Below, one piece after another: positions 17,268-25,268 of a stretch of 64,000 bases of DNA. The notes under the pieces were generated by a model that did not search any database, was not told the origin of the DNA, and saw only the letters and a program-made list of their open reading frames with translations. Source of the stretch: Caulobacter sp. BK020 (GTDB taxonomy: Bacteria > Pseudomonadota > Alphaproteobacteria > Caulobacterales > Caulobacteraceae); assembly GCF_004342605.1 (NCBI RefSeq), contig NZ_SLZL01000009.1, positions 1 to 64,000 of the forward strand, given 5' to 3'. Position numbers and translations under genes: made by a program. Every line of letters begins with the position of its first letter. The stretch's first letter is position 1.

Positions 17268-17630
17268 ATGAACCATCTCGAAACCCTTCACGACACGCCG
17301 GTGCTGGTCTTCGCGGGCGAAGATCCCAAGCTGGATGTGCGTTCGGTCAACGACTTCCTGAGCGAGGCCTGGACGCGGGACGTTCAGTGGCTAGCCATCC
17401 CGCTGGAACGGCTTGACCCAGACTTTCTCGACCTGAAGACCCGCATCGCCGGCGAGGTGATCCAGAAGTTCACCAACTACCGTCTGAACGTCGCCTTCGT
17501 CGGCGAGATCACGCCCTGGACGCAGGCCAGCAACAGCCTGCGTGACTTCGTCCACGAGTCGAACCGCGGCCGCACGGTATGGTTCGTGCGCGACATGGCC
17601 GAACTGGGAAGGCGACTGGCGAAGGGCTGA
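17268..17630 (+). CDS. DUF4180 domain protein
   Basis: A 120-residue protein resembling DUF4180: VLVFAGEDPKLDVRSVNDFL, then WLAIPLERLDPDFLDLKTRI, KFTNYRLNVAFVGEI and a C-terminal FVHESNRGRTVWFV. The alternating strands and helices suggest an alpha/beta STAS-like fold. No biochemical function is established as far as I know. ATG 17268 has GGAAG seven bases upstream; GTG 17262, overlapping the previous stop, is an alternative. Its tight coupling to the nucleotidyltransferase suggests a partner or antidote role, which is inference. Confidence 0.75.
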   Translation: MNHLETLHDTPVLVFAGEDPKLDVRSVNDFLSEAWTRDVQWLAIPLERLDPDFLDLKTRIAGEVIQKFTNYRLNVAFVGEITPWTQASNSLRDFVHESNRGRTVWFVRDMAELGRRLAKG

Positions 17631-17680
17631 AGCGCCTTTCCCTTCTATACGCCGCGCGAATCCACGCTAACGCTTGGGCC

Positions 17681-19000
17681 ATGTTCGCCCTGCCCAAGAC
17701 CGCCACCGCGCCGTTCTGTCCCGCCGAGGTGCGCGGCGCCGTCGCCGTGCCCGACGGTCTCCCGCCCTGGAAGCGGGCGCTGCGCTTCGCCGGGCCCGGC
17801 CTGCTGGTCAGCGTCGGCTACATGGACCCGGGCAACTGGGCGACCGACATCGAGGCCGGGTCGCGCTATGGGACGGCCTTGCTGTTCGTGGTGGTGCTGT
17901 CCAGCCTGGCGGCCATCGTCCTGCAGACCCTGAGCCTGCGCCTGGGCCTGGTCACCGGCCGCGACCTGGCCCAGATGTCGCGCGACCGCTATGGCTCGCG
18001 CACGGTCAAGGTCCAGTGGCTGCTGGCCGAGATCGCCATCATTGCCTGCGACATCGCCGAGGTGTTGGGCAGCGCCCTGGCCTTCAAGCTGTTGCTGGGC
18101 GTGCCGCTATGGGCCGGCGTTCTGCTGACGGGCCTGGATACGGTCATCGTGCTGGGCCTGAAGGGCAAGGGCTTCCGCCAGCTGGAGGCGATCATCCTGG
18201 GCCTGGTCGGCACGATCGGGATCTGCTTCCTGGTCCAGCTGATCCTGGTCAGGCCCGACGCCGCGGCGGTGGCGCGCGGCCTGGTCCCGTCGTTGGACGC
18301 CCTCAAGCAAGGCAACGCCCTCTATCTGGCCATCGGCGTCGTCGGGGCGACGATCATGCCGCATAACCTCTATCTGCACTCGTCGATCATCCAGACCCGA
18401 GTCGTTCCCGTCGACGAAGCCGGCAAGCGGGCGGCCCTGCGGCTGGCGACGCTCGACACCGTGGCCTCCCTGGCCGCGGCCCTGTTCATCAACGCCGCCA
18501 TCCTGATCCTGGCGGCCTCGGCCTTCCACCGGACGGGCAATACCGAGGTGGCCGGCATCGAGGAGGCCCATCGCCTGCTCGCCCCGCTGACCGGCGCGGC
18601 GGTGGCCGGTGCGCTGTTCGCCATAGCCCTGTTCGCTTCGGGCCAGAGCTCGACCTTCACCGGCACCATCGCCGGCCAAGTGATCCTGGAGGGCTTCCTG
18701 AACCTGTCGATCCCCTGCTGGCAGCGGCGGCTGATCACCCGAGGCCTGGCCATCGCGCCGGCCCTGGCCGGGGTGCTGACCCTGGGCGAGCACTCGGTCA
18801 GCAAGCTGCTGGTCCTGACCCAGGTGGTGCTGAGCGCCCAGCTGCCGTTCGCGATCTTTCCCCTGCTGCGCTTCACCGATGACAAGGCGCTGATGGGCGT
18901 GTTCGCCAACGGCCTGGCCACCAAGGCCGTGGCCTGGAGCCTGTTCGCGGTGATCTCGTCGGCCAATGTCTGGCTGGTGTTCCAGACCTTCGCGGGTTGA
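17681..19000 (+). CDS. mntH: Nramp family Mn2+/Fe2+ transporter
   Basis: An inner-membrane proton-coupled divalent metal importer of 439 residues with about 11 transmembrane helices. The metal-site motif DPGNWATDIE lies in TM1 (about residue 50), MPHNLYLHSSI in TM6 (about residue 230), and GQSSTFTGTIAGQ is the conserved transport motif (about residue 325). I chose ATG 17681 because upstream residues show no family features; no strong Shine-Dalgarno is present. Mn/Fe-responsive Fur-family control is usual for alphaproteobacterial mntH, but I could not identify a box. Confidence 0.95.
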   Translation: MFALPKTATAPFCPAEVRGAVAVPDGLPPWKRALRFAGPGLLVSVGYMDPGNWATDIEAGSRYGTALLFVVVLSSLAAIVLQTLSLRLGLVTGRDLAQMSRDRYGSRTVKVQWLLAEIAIIACDIAEVLGSALAFKLLLGVPLWAGVLLTGLDTVIVLGLKGKGFRQLEAIILGLVGTIGICFLVQLILVRPDAAAVARGLVPSLDALKQGNALYLAIGVVGATIMPHNLYLHSSIIQTRVVPVDEAGKRAALRLATLDTVASLAAALFINAAILILAASAFHRTGNTEVAGIEEAHRLLAPLTGAAVAGALFAIALFASGQSSTFTGTIAGQVILEGFLNLSIPCWQRRLITRGLAIAPALAGVLTLGEHSVSKLLVLTQVVLSAQLPFAIFPLLRFTDDKALMGVFANGLATKAVAWSLFAVISSANVWLVFQTFAG

Positions 19001-19026
19001 CCGCGAGCCCCGCGACTGGTCTCTAT

Positions 19027-19042
19027 CCAAACAAATGTTTGG
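19027..19042. promoter_or_regulatory. Candidate PsrA-like operator upstream of maoC gene
   Basis: CCAAACA-AA-TGTTTGG is an inverted repeat with perfect 7-bp arms, 13 bases before the start codon. The core CAAAC ... GTTTG resembles PsrA/FadR-type TetR operators of fatty acid genes. A one-mismatch version lies at 16145-16158. Confidence 0.55.
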
Positions 19043-19055
19043 GAGCAGAAACACC

Positions 19056-19502
19056 ATGAAGGAAGTCGCCTACGCCGACGTCGCCAGCCTGGTCGGCCAG
19101 GAGATCGGGGTCTCCGACTGGGTCGAGATCAGCCAGGAACGGGTCAACCAGTTCGCCGAGGCGACCGGCGACCACCAGTGGATCCACGTCGACGTCGAGC
19201 GCGCCACCCGCGAGATCGGCGGCCCCATCGCCCACGGCTTTCTCACCCTGTCGCTGATCCCGATGCTGGGCGAGGCCATCCTGCGTGTCACCGGCGTGAC
19301 GCGCGGCATCAACTACGGCTGCGACAAGGTGCGGTTCACCGGCATGGTTCGGGTGGGCAAGAGGGTGCGGATGCGCCAGAAGCTGCTCAGCGTCGAGCCC
19401 AAGGCTGGCGGCCTGCAGATGAAGAACGAGTGCACCATCGAGATCGAAGGCGAGGAACGCCCCGCCTGCGTGGCCGAGACGATCGCGATCATCTACGGCT
19501 AG
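19056..19502 (+). CDS. MaoC family dehydratase
   Basis: A 148-residue single hot-dog domain of the MaoC/R-specific hydratase group. The hydratase motif is TGDHQWIHVDVERA (Asp and His catalytic pair, about residues 34-47), followed by IAHGFLTLSLIP (about 58-69). Such enzymes hydrate enoyl-CoA with R stereochemistry or act on related thioesters. ATG 19056 has GGGAG ten bases upstream. The gene stands alone between mntH and csbD and probably shares a regulator with the enoyl-CoA hydratase at 15.2 kb. Confidence 0.92.
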   Translation: MKEVAYADVASLVGQEIGVSDWVEISQERVNQFAEATGDHQWIHVDVERATREIGGPIAHGFLTLSLIPMLGEAILRVTGVTRGINYGCDKVRFTGMVRVGKRVRMRQKLLSVEPKAGGLQMKNECTIEIEGEERPACVAETIAIIYG

Positions 19503-19509
19503 CCGGATG

Positions 19510-19539
19510 AAAAAGGCCGCGGGATTGCTCCACGCGGCC
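19510..19539 (-). terminator. Terminator of csbD (minus strand)
   Basis: GGCCGCG (19515-19521) pairs with CGCGGCC (19533-19539); on the minus strand the stem is followed by TTTTT. The plus-strand side is less T-rich, but the stem may also slow transcription leaving the MaoC gene. Confidence 0.8.
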
Positions 19540-19564
19540 TCGTTTCGTCAGCGAAGAACCAAGT

Positions 19565-19747
19565 CTAATGCTTGATCGCGTCGCCGATCTTGTCCTGGGC
19601 CTGGCCGACCTTGTTCTGGAGGTCGCCCTTGGCCTTCTGGGCCTTGCCTTCGGCTTCCAGGCGTTCGTTGTCTGTGGCCTTGCCGGCGGCTTCCTTGACG
19701 GCGCCGACGCCCTTGTCGACCGCGCCTTCGACTCGATTGGTGCTCAT
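19565..19747 (-). CDS. CsbD family general stress protein
   Basis: A 60-residue, highly charged, Lys/Ala/Asp-rich protein (MSTNRVEGAVDKGVGAVKEA, KAQKAKGDLQNKVGQAQDKI) of the CsbD family, small hydrophilic proteins induced by general stress in many bacteria, with no defined activity. A perfect EcfG/sigma-T promoter (GGAAC-N16-CGTT) lies upstream at 19782-19806, and the gene has its own terminator, so it is a single-gene stress unit. Confidence 0.93.
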   Translation of the reverse strand: MSTNRVEGAVDKGVGAVKEAAGKATDNERLEAEGKAQKAKGDLQNKVGQAQDKIGDAIKH

Positions 19748-19781
19748 GGTTCGCTCCTGCGGGGTTTGAACGTCCGCTAGA

Positions 19782-19806
19782 AACGAGGGGGCCGGAGCGA
19801 GGTTCC
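19782..19806 (-). promoter_or_regulatory. Sigma-T (EcfG) type promoter of csbD
   Basis: On the minus strand GGAAC (19806-19802) is followed after 16 bases by CGTT (19785-19782), the EcfG general-stress promoter consensus, about 35 bases upstream of the csbD start codon. Confidence 0.8.
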
Positions 19807-19819
19807 TGTGTCGGCCAGC

Positions 19820-20674
19820 CTACCGTGCGACGGCGATAGCGGTGGCCGACACCGCCGCGGCGGCCTGGGTCGCCGCCTGGGTGGAGGGTACGACCGGCTT
19901 GGCGGGACTGGCCTGGATCAGCGGCGGGCCCGCCAGCTTGTCCAGCATGGCCACGGTCTCCCGGATGTACTTGGCGTGGGTGACGATGCCGATTTCCAGG
20001 CGTTCGCCCGACAGCTCGACCTGCTGGGTCAGCATCCCGGCCACGAACTGCACCTCCTGGCTCTCGGTCGAGCCGGGCCGGCGCCGCGCCCCCTGGGCCA
20101 TGAACACCGGCCCGCCCGAATTGCCGGGAAACACCGAAAAATCCATCAGGAAGGTCGGGAACACGCTGGCCGGGGCCAGCGGGTAGGAAGCCACCCGACC
20201 GGACCGCAGGATCGGGAAGCCGGCCGGGTTGGCCGAAAGGCCGCGCGGAAAGCCCAGGGCCATCATCTCGTCGCCGGGCCCGAGGCTGTACTTGTTGAAG
20301 GTGTCGTCCTGGGCCAGCCAGGCGAGAGGGATCGCCGCCTTGGCGAACTCCGGCGGGGCCTCCACCTCGATGGCGGCCACGTCACGGGTGGGATGCTTGA
20401 CCCACAGGGGATGGTCGCCGTCGCGGATCTTCAGGGTGTGGGGGTCATAGCGCCAGACGCCGTCGGCGCTCTGGATGCGATAGCCGATCTTGGCCGAGGC
20501 CGAGGGCATCTTGTCGAAGACGTGGGCGGCGGTGACCAGAATGGTGCGAGGCCGGCCGTCGGGGGTGGGATTCTCGATCAGGAAACCCGTGCCCACGGTC
20601 CGCGACCCGTCGCCGAGCGGCTGCTCGAGCTGCACGGTAGCCTGGATCAGATCGACCGACAGATCCCAAGCCAT
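19820..20674 (-). CDS. Trypsin-like serine protease
   Basis: A 284-residue protein with a chymotrypsin-like fold. The catalytic triad is visible: His in VTAAHVFDK (about residue 50), Asp in TRDVAAIEV (about residue 97) and Ser in FPGNSGGPVF (about residue 185). No PDZ domain follows, unlike DegP, and no signal peptide is visible, so it may act in the cytoplasm. The last 35 residues are Ala-rich and low in complexity. It is divergent from the S9 peptidase with about 100 bases between starts. Target proteins are unknown. Confidence 0.88.
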   Translation of the reverse strand: MAWDLSVDLIQATVQLEQPLGDGSRTVGTGFLIENPTPDGRPRTILVTAAHVFDKMPSASAKIGYRIQSADGVWRYDPHTLKIRDGDHPLWVKHPTRDVAAIEVEAPPEFAKAAIPLAWLAQDDTFNKYSLGPGDEMMALGFPRGLSANPAGFPILRSGRVASYPLAPASVFPTFLMDFSVFPGNSGGPVFMAQGARRRPGSTESQEVQFVAGMLTQQVELSGERLEIGIVTHAKYIRETVAMLDKLAGPPLIQASPAKPVVPSTQAATQAAAAVSATAIAVAR

Positions 20675-20779
20675 CTAAGCCCTCAAGCCCCCGATTCACC
20701 CTACGCGAGGGTCAGTTTGACCAGCGCCGTCAGGACGCACAAGTTGGCGTTCTGACGCATCGCGGGGGAAAATCTGATC

Positions 20780-22972
20780 ATGAACCGGCGCAAAATGATG
20801 ACGAGCGTGGCGGCGGTCATTACCTCGGTGTCGGTCCTCCAGCCCGAGAGCGCAATGTCCGAGTCTTCCCCCTCCCCTGGCAAACCCGTCCCGCCCGTCG
20901 CCCGCAAGATCCCCAAGCGCACCGAACAGCTGGGCCGGGTCCGCGTAGACGACTACGCCTGGATGAAGGACGACAACTGGCAGAAGGTCCTGCGCGACCC
21001 GACCCTGATCAAGCCGGAGGTCAAGGAACACCTGACGGCCGAAAACGCCTATGTGAAGGCCCTGCTCGCTCCGACCGAAGCTCTGCAGGCGGCGATGTTC
21101 GAGGAGATGAAGGGCCGCATCAAGGAGGACGACGCCAGCGTCCCCGCCCCCGACGGCCCGTGGGAATACTATTCGCGCTTCAACATCGGCGGCCAGCACC
21201 CGATCTTCTGCCGCCGACCGAGAGGCGGGACGGATAGCGAGGAGATCCTGCTGGACTGCGACGCCCTGGCCAAGGGCAAGGCCTACAGCCAGGTCAGCGC
21301 CGCCGACCACAGCCCCGACCACAGGCTGTTCGCCTATGCCGAGGACGCACAAGGCTCGGAAGTCCACCACATCTATGTGAAAGACCTGGCGACCGGCGAG
21401 GTTCTGAAGGAGCCCGTCGAGAGCAGCACCGGCGACTTCGCCTGGTCGCCCGACAGCCAGTGGCTGTTCTGGACCCATCGCGACGACAACGGCCGCTCCG
21501 ACAAGATCTATCGCCGCCCCGCGCGCGGCGGTCTGAAGGACGACGTGCTGGTCTATGACGAGCCCGACGACGGCTTCTTCGTCAGCGTGGGCACGACGGG
21601 CTCGGACGCCTTCATCACCATCACCGCCGGCGACCACGAGACGTCCGAAACCCTGCTGATCCCGGCGTCCGACCCGACCGCCGCGCCCAAGGTGGTCGAG
21701 CCGCGCACCGTGGGCCTGCGTTATTCGGTCGAGCACTGGGACGGCCGGTTCGTGATCCTGACCAACGCCGACGACGCCATAGACTTCAAGCTGGTCGTGG
21801 CCCCGGTCGCCACGCCGGACCGAGCGCACTGGAAGGATTTCGTCCCCCACAAACCCGGCCATTTCATCACGGGGCTCGCCGCCTACAAGGATCACCTGGT
21901 CCGGGTCGAGCGGGTCAACGCCAACACCCGCATCGTCGTCACCGACCGCGCCAGCCAGGCCGAAAAGCCGATCGTCATCGACGAGGAGGCCTATGTCCTG
22001 AGCCTGGAAGGCGGCTACGAGTTCGACACGCCGGTCATGCGCTATGTCTACCAGTCGCCGACCACGCCCCGGCAATGGTTCGACTACGACATGGCGACGG
22101 GCGAAAAGACCCTGCGCAAGACCCAGGAGATTCCCTCGGGCCACGATCCGGCGGCCTATGTGACCAAGCGGCTCTACGCCAAGGCCGAGGACGGCGCCAA
22201 GGTGCCGATCACCGTGCTGATGAAGAAGGGCGTCAAGCTCGACGGCCAGGCGCCGCTGCTGCTGTACGGCTATGGCAGCTACGGCATGTCGATGGACCCG
22301 TCGTTCTCGATCCGTAACCTCAGCCTGGTCGACCGCGGCTGGATCTGGGCCACGGCCCATGTCCGCGGCGGCTCGGAAAAGGGCTACGGCTGGTTCCTGG
22401 ACGGGCGGAAGTTCAAGAAGAAGAACACGTTCACCGACTTCATCGCCTGCGCCGAGCACCTGCATGCGGCGGGCTACGGGGCCAAGGGCCGCACGGTGGC
22501 CTATGGCGGCTCGGCCGGCGGCATGCTGATGGGGGCGATCACCAACCTGAGGCCCGACCTGTGGGCCGGGATCATCGGGGCGGTGCCGTTCGTCGACGTG
22601 CTCAACACCATGAGCGACACTTCCCTGCCCCTGACCCCGCCGGAATGGCCCGAATGGGGCAATCCGCTGGAGGACAACGAGGCCTACGACTACATCGCCA
22701 GCTATTCGCCGTACGACAATGTCGCCGCCAAGGCCTATCCGGCCGTGCTGGCCACCGGCGGCCTGTCGGACCCGCGGGTCACCTATTGGGAGCCGGAGAA
22801 GTGGACGGCCAGGCTGCGCGAACACACCACAAGCGGCGCCCCGATCCTGCTCAAGATCAACATGGAGGCCGGCCACGGCGGCGCTTCGGGCCGGTTCGAC
22901 TTCCTCAAGGAGATCGCCCTGGACTACGCCTTCGCTGTGTGGGCGGTCGAGAAGGGATGGACCAAGGCGTGA
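20780..22972 (+). CDS. S9A family prolyl oligopeptidase / oligopeptidase B
   Basis: A 730-residue serine peptidase with an N-terminal beta-propeller (about residues 80-430) and an alpha/beta hydrolase domain (about 440-730). The nucleophile Ser lies in YGGSAGGMLMGA (about residue 577) and the catalytic His in NMEAGHGGASGRF near the C-terminus. The N-terminus MNRRKMMTSVAAVITSVSVL looks like a signal sequence with an Arg pair, so export is likely, perhaps by Tat. The KKNTFTDFIACAEHL segment is typical of oligopeptidase B, which cuts after basic residues; a prolyl specificity cannot be excluded. Confidence 0.93.
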   Translation: MNRRKMMTSVAAVITSVSVLQPESAMSESSPSPGKPVPPVARKIPKRTEQLGRVRVDDYAWMKDDNWQKVLRDPTLIKPEVKEHLTAENAYVKALLAPTEALQAAMFEEMKGRIKEDDASVPAPDGPWEYYSRFNIGGQHPIFCRRPRGGTDSEEILLDCDALAKGKAYSQVSAADHSPDHRLFAYAEDAQGSEVHHIYVKDLATGEVLKEPVESSTGDFAWSPDSQWLFWTHRDDNGRSDKIYRRPARGGLKDDVLVYDEPDDGFFVSVGTTGSDAFITITAGDHETSETLLIPASDPTAAPKVVEPRTVGLRYSVEHWDGRFVILTNADDAIDFKLVVAPVATPDRAHWKDFVPHKPGHFITGLAAYKDHLVRVERVNANTRIVVTDRASQAEKPIVIDEEAYVLSLEGGYEFDTPVMRYVYQSPTTPRQWFDYDMATGEKTLRKTQEIPSGHDPAAYVTKRLYAKAEDGAKVPITVLMKKGVKLDGQAPLLLYGYGSYGMSMDPSFSIRNLSLVDRGWIWATAHVRGGSEKGYGWFLDGRKFKKKNTFTDFIACAEHLHAAGYGAKGRTVAYGGSAGGMLMGAITNLRPDLWAGIIGAVPFVDVLNTMSDTSLPLTPPEWPEWGNPLEDNEAYDYIASYSPYDNVAAKAYPAVLATGGLSDPRVTYWEPEKWTARLREHTTSGAPILLKINMEAGHGGASGRFDFLKEIALDYAFAVWAVEKGWTKA

Positions 22973-22992
22973 GCGGAATGGCGACCAGAAAG

Positions 22993-23116
22993 ACCCTCCC
23001 CCTGTGGGGGAGGCGGCCGAAGGCCGGTGGGGGGAATTGCCGGATCGTCGGTAGCCGTCTTCCTATCACTCCCCCCTCCGTCGGCTGCGCCGACACCTCC
23101 CCCATGGGGGGAGGAA
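22993..23116. repeat. Intergenic palindromic repeat (REPIN-like)
   Basis: Two hairpin arms (CCTCCCCCTGTGGGGGAGG near 22994 and CCTCCCCCATGGGGGGAGG near 23096) flank about 80 bases containing GGCCGAAGGCC and GTCGGCTGCGCCGAC hairpins. It fills the gap between the S9 peptidase and the acetyltransferase. Confidence 0.8.
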
Positions 23117-23120
23117 CTCG

Positions 23121-23672
23121 ATGACCGTCACCGTCCGCCCCTCCACCGACGCCGACCTCCCCGCGATCGCCGCCATCTACGGCTGGAACGTCCTCAACGG
23201 CCTGGGCACCTTCGAGGAGGTTCCGCCGGACGCGGCCGAGATCGGCCGCCGCCGCGCAACCTTCCTGGCCAGGGGCCTGCCCTATCTGGTCGCCGAACGG
23301 GACGGCGTGGTGCTGGGCTACGCCTATGCCGGCCCGTTCCGCCTGCGCGCCGCCTATCGCTACACGGTCGAGGACAGCGTCTATGTCGGCCCGGACGCGG
23401 TCGGCCTGGGCGTGGGCAAGGCCCTGCTCGCCGCCGTGATCGCGGCCTGCGAGGCCCTGGGCCTGCGCCAGATCTGCGCGGTGATCGGCGACAGCGGCAA
23501 CGCCGCCTCGATCGGCCTGCACGCCGCCCTGGGCTTCGAACGCAAGGGCGTGTTCCCCGACATGGGCTACAAGTTCGGCCGCTGGGTCGACCTGGTGTGG
23601 ATGCAGCGCCCGCTGAACGGCGGCGGCTCGCGCGAGCCCGACACGCCGGGCCTGGAACTCAACGGCGTCTGA
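23121..23672 (+). CDS. Pat/MnaT-like GNAT N-acetyltransferase
   Basis: A 183-residue acetyltransferase of the phosphinothricin/methionine-derivative group. It shows RPSTDADLPAIAAIYGWNVL at the start, YTVEDSVYVGPDAVGLGVGK (acetyl-CoA binding loop, about residues 76-95) and NAASIGLHAALGFERKGVFP (about 130-149), all typical of this group. GGGGGAGG of the preceding repeat serves as its ribosome binding site. Homologues acetylate methionine sulfoximine, phosphinothricin or other small amines; the natural substrate here is unknown. Confidence 0.9.
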   Translation: MTVTVRPSTDADLPAIAAIYGWNVLNGLGTFEEVPPDAAEIGRRRATFLARGLPYLVAERDGVVLGYAYAGPFRLRAAYRYTVEDSVYVGPDAVGLGVGKALLAAVIAACEALGLRQICAVIGDSGNAASIGLHAALGFERKGVFPDMGYKFGRWVDLVWMQRPLNGGGSREPDTPGLELNGV

Positions 23673-23683
23673 GCCGCCAGCCA

Positions 23684-23715
23684 AACAAAAACCCCCGCCG
23701 TCGCCGGCGGGGGTC
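23684..23715. terminator. Bidirectional terminator between acetyltransferase and mucR
   Basis: ACCCCCGCCG pairs with CGGCGGGGGT around a four-base loop. On the minus strand the stem is followed by TTTTTGTTT, giving a strong mucR terminator; on the plus strand it follows the acetyltransferase stop by about 20 bases. Confidence 0.88.
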
Positions 23716-23746
23716 TTGCTCGATATCGGCCTCTATAGAGGACCGA

Positions 23747-24175
23747 TCAGCCCTTGCGGCCGCGCGGAGCCTTGGCCTTGCGGCCGCCCTGGCCCAGGCC
23801 CAGGGCCTTGGCCATGGCCGAGCGGGCTTCGCTATAGGCCGGGGCGGTGGTGGGATAGTCGTTCGGCAGACCCCACTTGGCCTTGTATTCGGCGACAGTC
23901 ATGCCATGCGTCGTAAGGTGACGCTTCAGCGTCTTGTACGGCTTGCCGTCTTCGAAGCTGATCAGGGCGTCCGGCGTAATGCTGCGACGGATTTGCGCCG
24001 GCGTAGCCTTCGTAACGGTTTCAACCGGAGCCGCTTCCGGCGAGCCAATACCGGCCAGAGCATCGTGAGTCGCCCGGATCAGGGCCGGCAGATCGGAGAC
24101 CGACGTGCTGTTATTGGCCACGTAATTGGCGACGATCTCGGCGGTGAGCTCGATCAGGGTAGCTTTGTCTTCCAC
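23747..24175 (-). CDS. mucR: MucR/Ros family transcriptional regulator
   Basis: A 142-residue regulator. The N-terminal part (LIELTAEIVANYVANNSTSV) is the oligomerisation region; the C-terminal domain has ISFEDGKPYKTLKRHLTTHG (about residues 76-95) and VAEYKAKWGLPNDYP, the Ros zinc-finger fold. In classical Ros the first positions carry two zinc-binding Cys; here they are Ser and Asp, so the fold is probably stabilised without those ligands, as reported for some Ros/MucR homologues. GTG 24175 follows GGAGAG by eight bases. Caulobacter MucR proteins link to the cell-cycle and repress AT-rich promoters. The tail is Lys/Arg/Gly-rich. Confidence 0.92.
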   Translation of the reverse strand: MEDKATLIELTAEIVANYVANNSTSVSDLPALIRATHDALAGIGSPEAAPVETVTKATPAQIRRSITPDALISFEDGKPYKTLKRHLTTHGMTVAEYKAKWGLPNDYPTTAPAYSEARSAMAKALGLGQGGRKAKAPRGRKG

Positions 24176-24759
24176 GAGTGTCTCTCCGGTGGTTCTTTGA
24201 CTTGGAAATACACCCGCCCTGTCGAAATACAAGTACTCCATGTGGATAATCGTGCTTGCCGAGCCCTTAAGGCAACGAATCTTGAGAACAGAAACGAGAA
24301 ATCCATCGCGATTCTAAACCATGAAGCGCGGCCGAAGATCGGTTTTTCCATCTCGAACAAGCGCTGTCAGGGCGACGTTGCTGGGACAAAGGTTTCAGCG
24401 TCGCAATGATTCGAGCGCCAGCAGATGAGGCGAAGATCAGTGGCTTTTTGAAGCCGAAGCTTGTCGAAGCTGCGCCTTGCCCTTGAAAACACAAAGACTT
24501 GCGAGCGCTCAGAGGCTTTGAGAGGCGGTGGATCATGACAGACGCGGCCTTGGCCTCTGAAGCCAGGGGCGGTCCCGGCGAGCTGGAAGGACTTCAAACC
24601 AAAGCCTGAGCGCGGCGCGCGACGGAGGATCGCCTCCGGCAGGAATCCCCGACGCGGGACGCATGGACCAATTTCTGTGGAAAACTGCGACGGAGCGTCA
24701 GTTCGGCGGCCGAAGCCACGCAGGGCCCGTCCGGCGCGGATCGATTAGAGAAGAAGAAG
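24176..24759. other. Intergenic region upstream of mucR
   Basis: No convincing gene. The stretch is more AT-rich than its surroundings and holds GANTC sites at 24277-24281, 24310-24314 and 24408-24412, within 140 bases. The mucR promoter must lie in the part nearest 24176. MucR proteins bind AT-rich DNA and often regulate themselves, which would fit. Confidence 0.5.
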
Positions 24760-24833
24760 TGGCTGGGGAACTAGGACTCGAACCTAGAATGACGGTACCA
24801 AAAACCGCAGTGTTACCATTACACCATTCCCCA
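24760..24833 (-). tRNA. tRNA-Gln (anticodon TTG)
   Basis: Read on the minus strand, the acceptor stem TGGGGAA pairs with TTCCCCA, followed by GCCA. The anticodon stem GCGGT/ACCGT closes the loop TTTTGGT, giving anticodon TTG. The T arm is CTAGG TTCGAGT CCTAG. The 3' CCA is encoded. Confidence 0.95.
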
Positions 24834-24961
24834 GCAGGAACGGCGAGACCCGTCTGGGCCCGGCGAGGCGGTGGAGATAGCGCAGGAGTCGGACGGATGC
24901 AACGCTGCTTTGAACTTCTTTTTTCCCGCCGTTTTTCTTTTTGTGGAGGGATTTTTGTCGC

Positions 24962-24990
24962 TTGCGAGAGCGACGAGGCCTGTCTATAAG
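24962..24990 (+). promoter_or_regulatory. Promoter of tRNA-Pro
   Basis: TTGCGA (24962-24967) and TATAAG (24985-24990) are 17 bases apart, and the tRNA begins 14 bases after the -10 element. Confidence 0.6.
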
Positions 24991-25003
24991 CCGCCCTCCA
25001 AGT

Positions 25004-25080
25004 CGGAGTGTGGCTCAGTCTGGTAGAGCACTGCGTTCGGGACGCAGGGGTCGCAGGTTCAAATCCTGCCACTCCGACCA
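25004..25080 (+). tRNA. tRNA-Pro (anticodon CGG)
   Basis: The acceptor stem CGGAGTG pairs with CACTCCG, the anticodon stem CTGCG/CGCAG closes loop TTCGGGA with anticodon CGG, and the T arm is CGCAG GTTCAAA TCCTGC-like. The 3' ACCA is encoded. Confidence 0.95.
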
Positions 25081-25268
25081 TTCCTTTCCCGAGATTTCCA
25101 AGAGAATAAGACGGCGCGGCGTCGCCCCTGACGGGGGGCGCGAGAGCCGCTGTCCGGCGCCCGCTCGCGAACTTCGCGGCCTTGTGAAACAAGGGTTGCG
25201 CGCAGTTCATTTGACCGCGACGCCAGGGTCGCTACTAGCTTGCGCGACACGAGGCAGCAGGACGTCCG

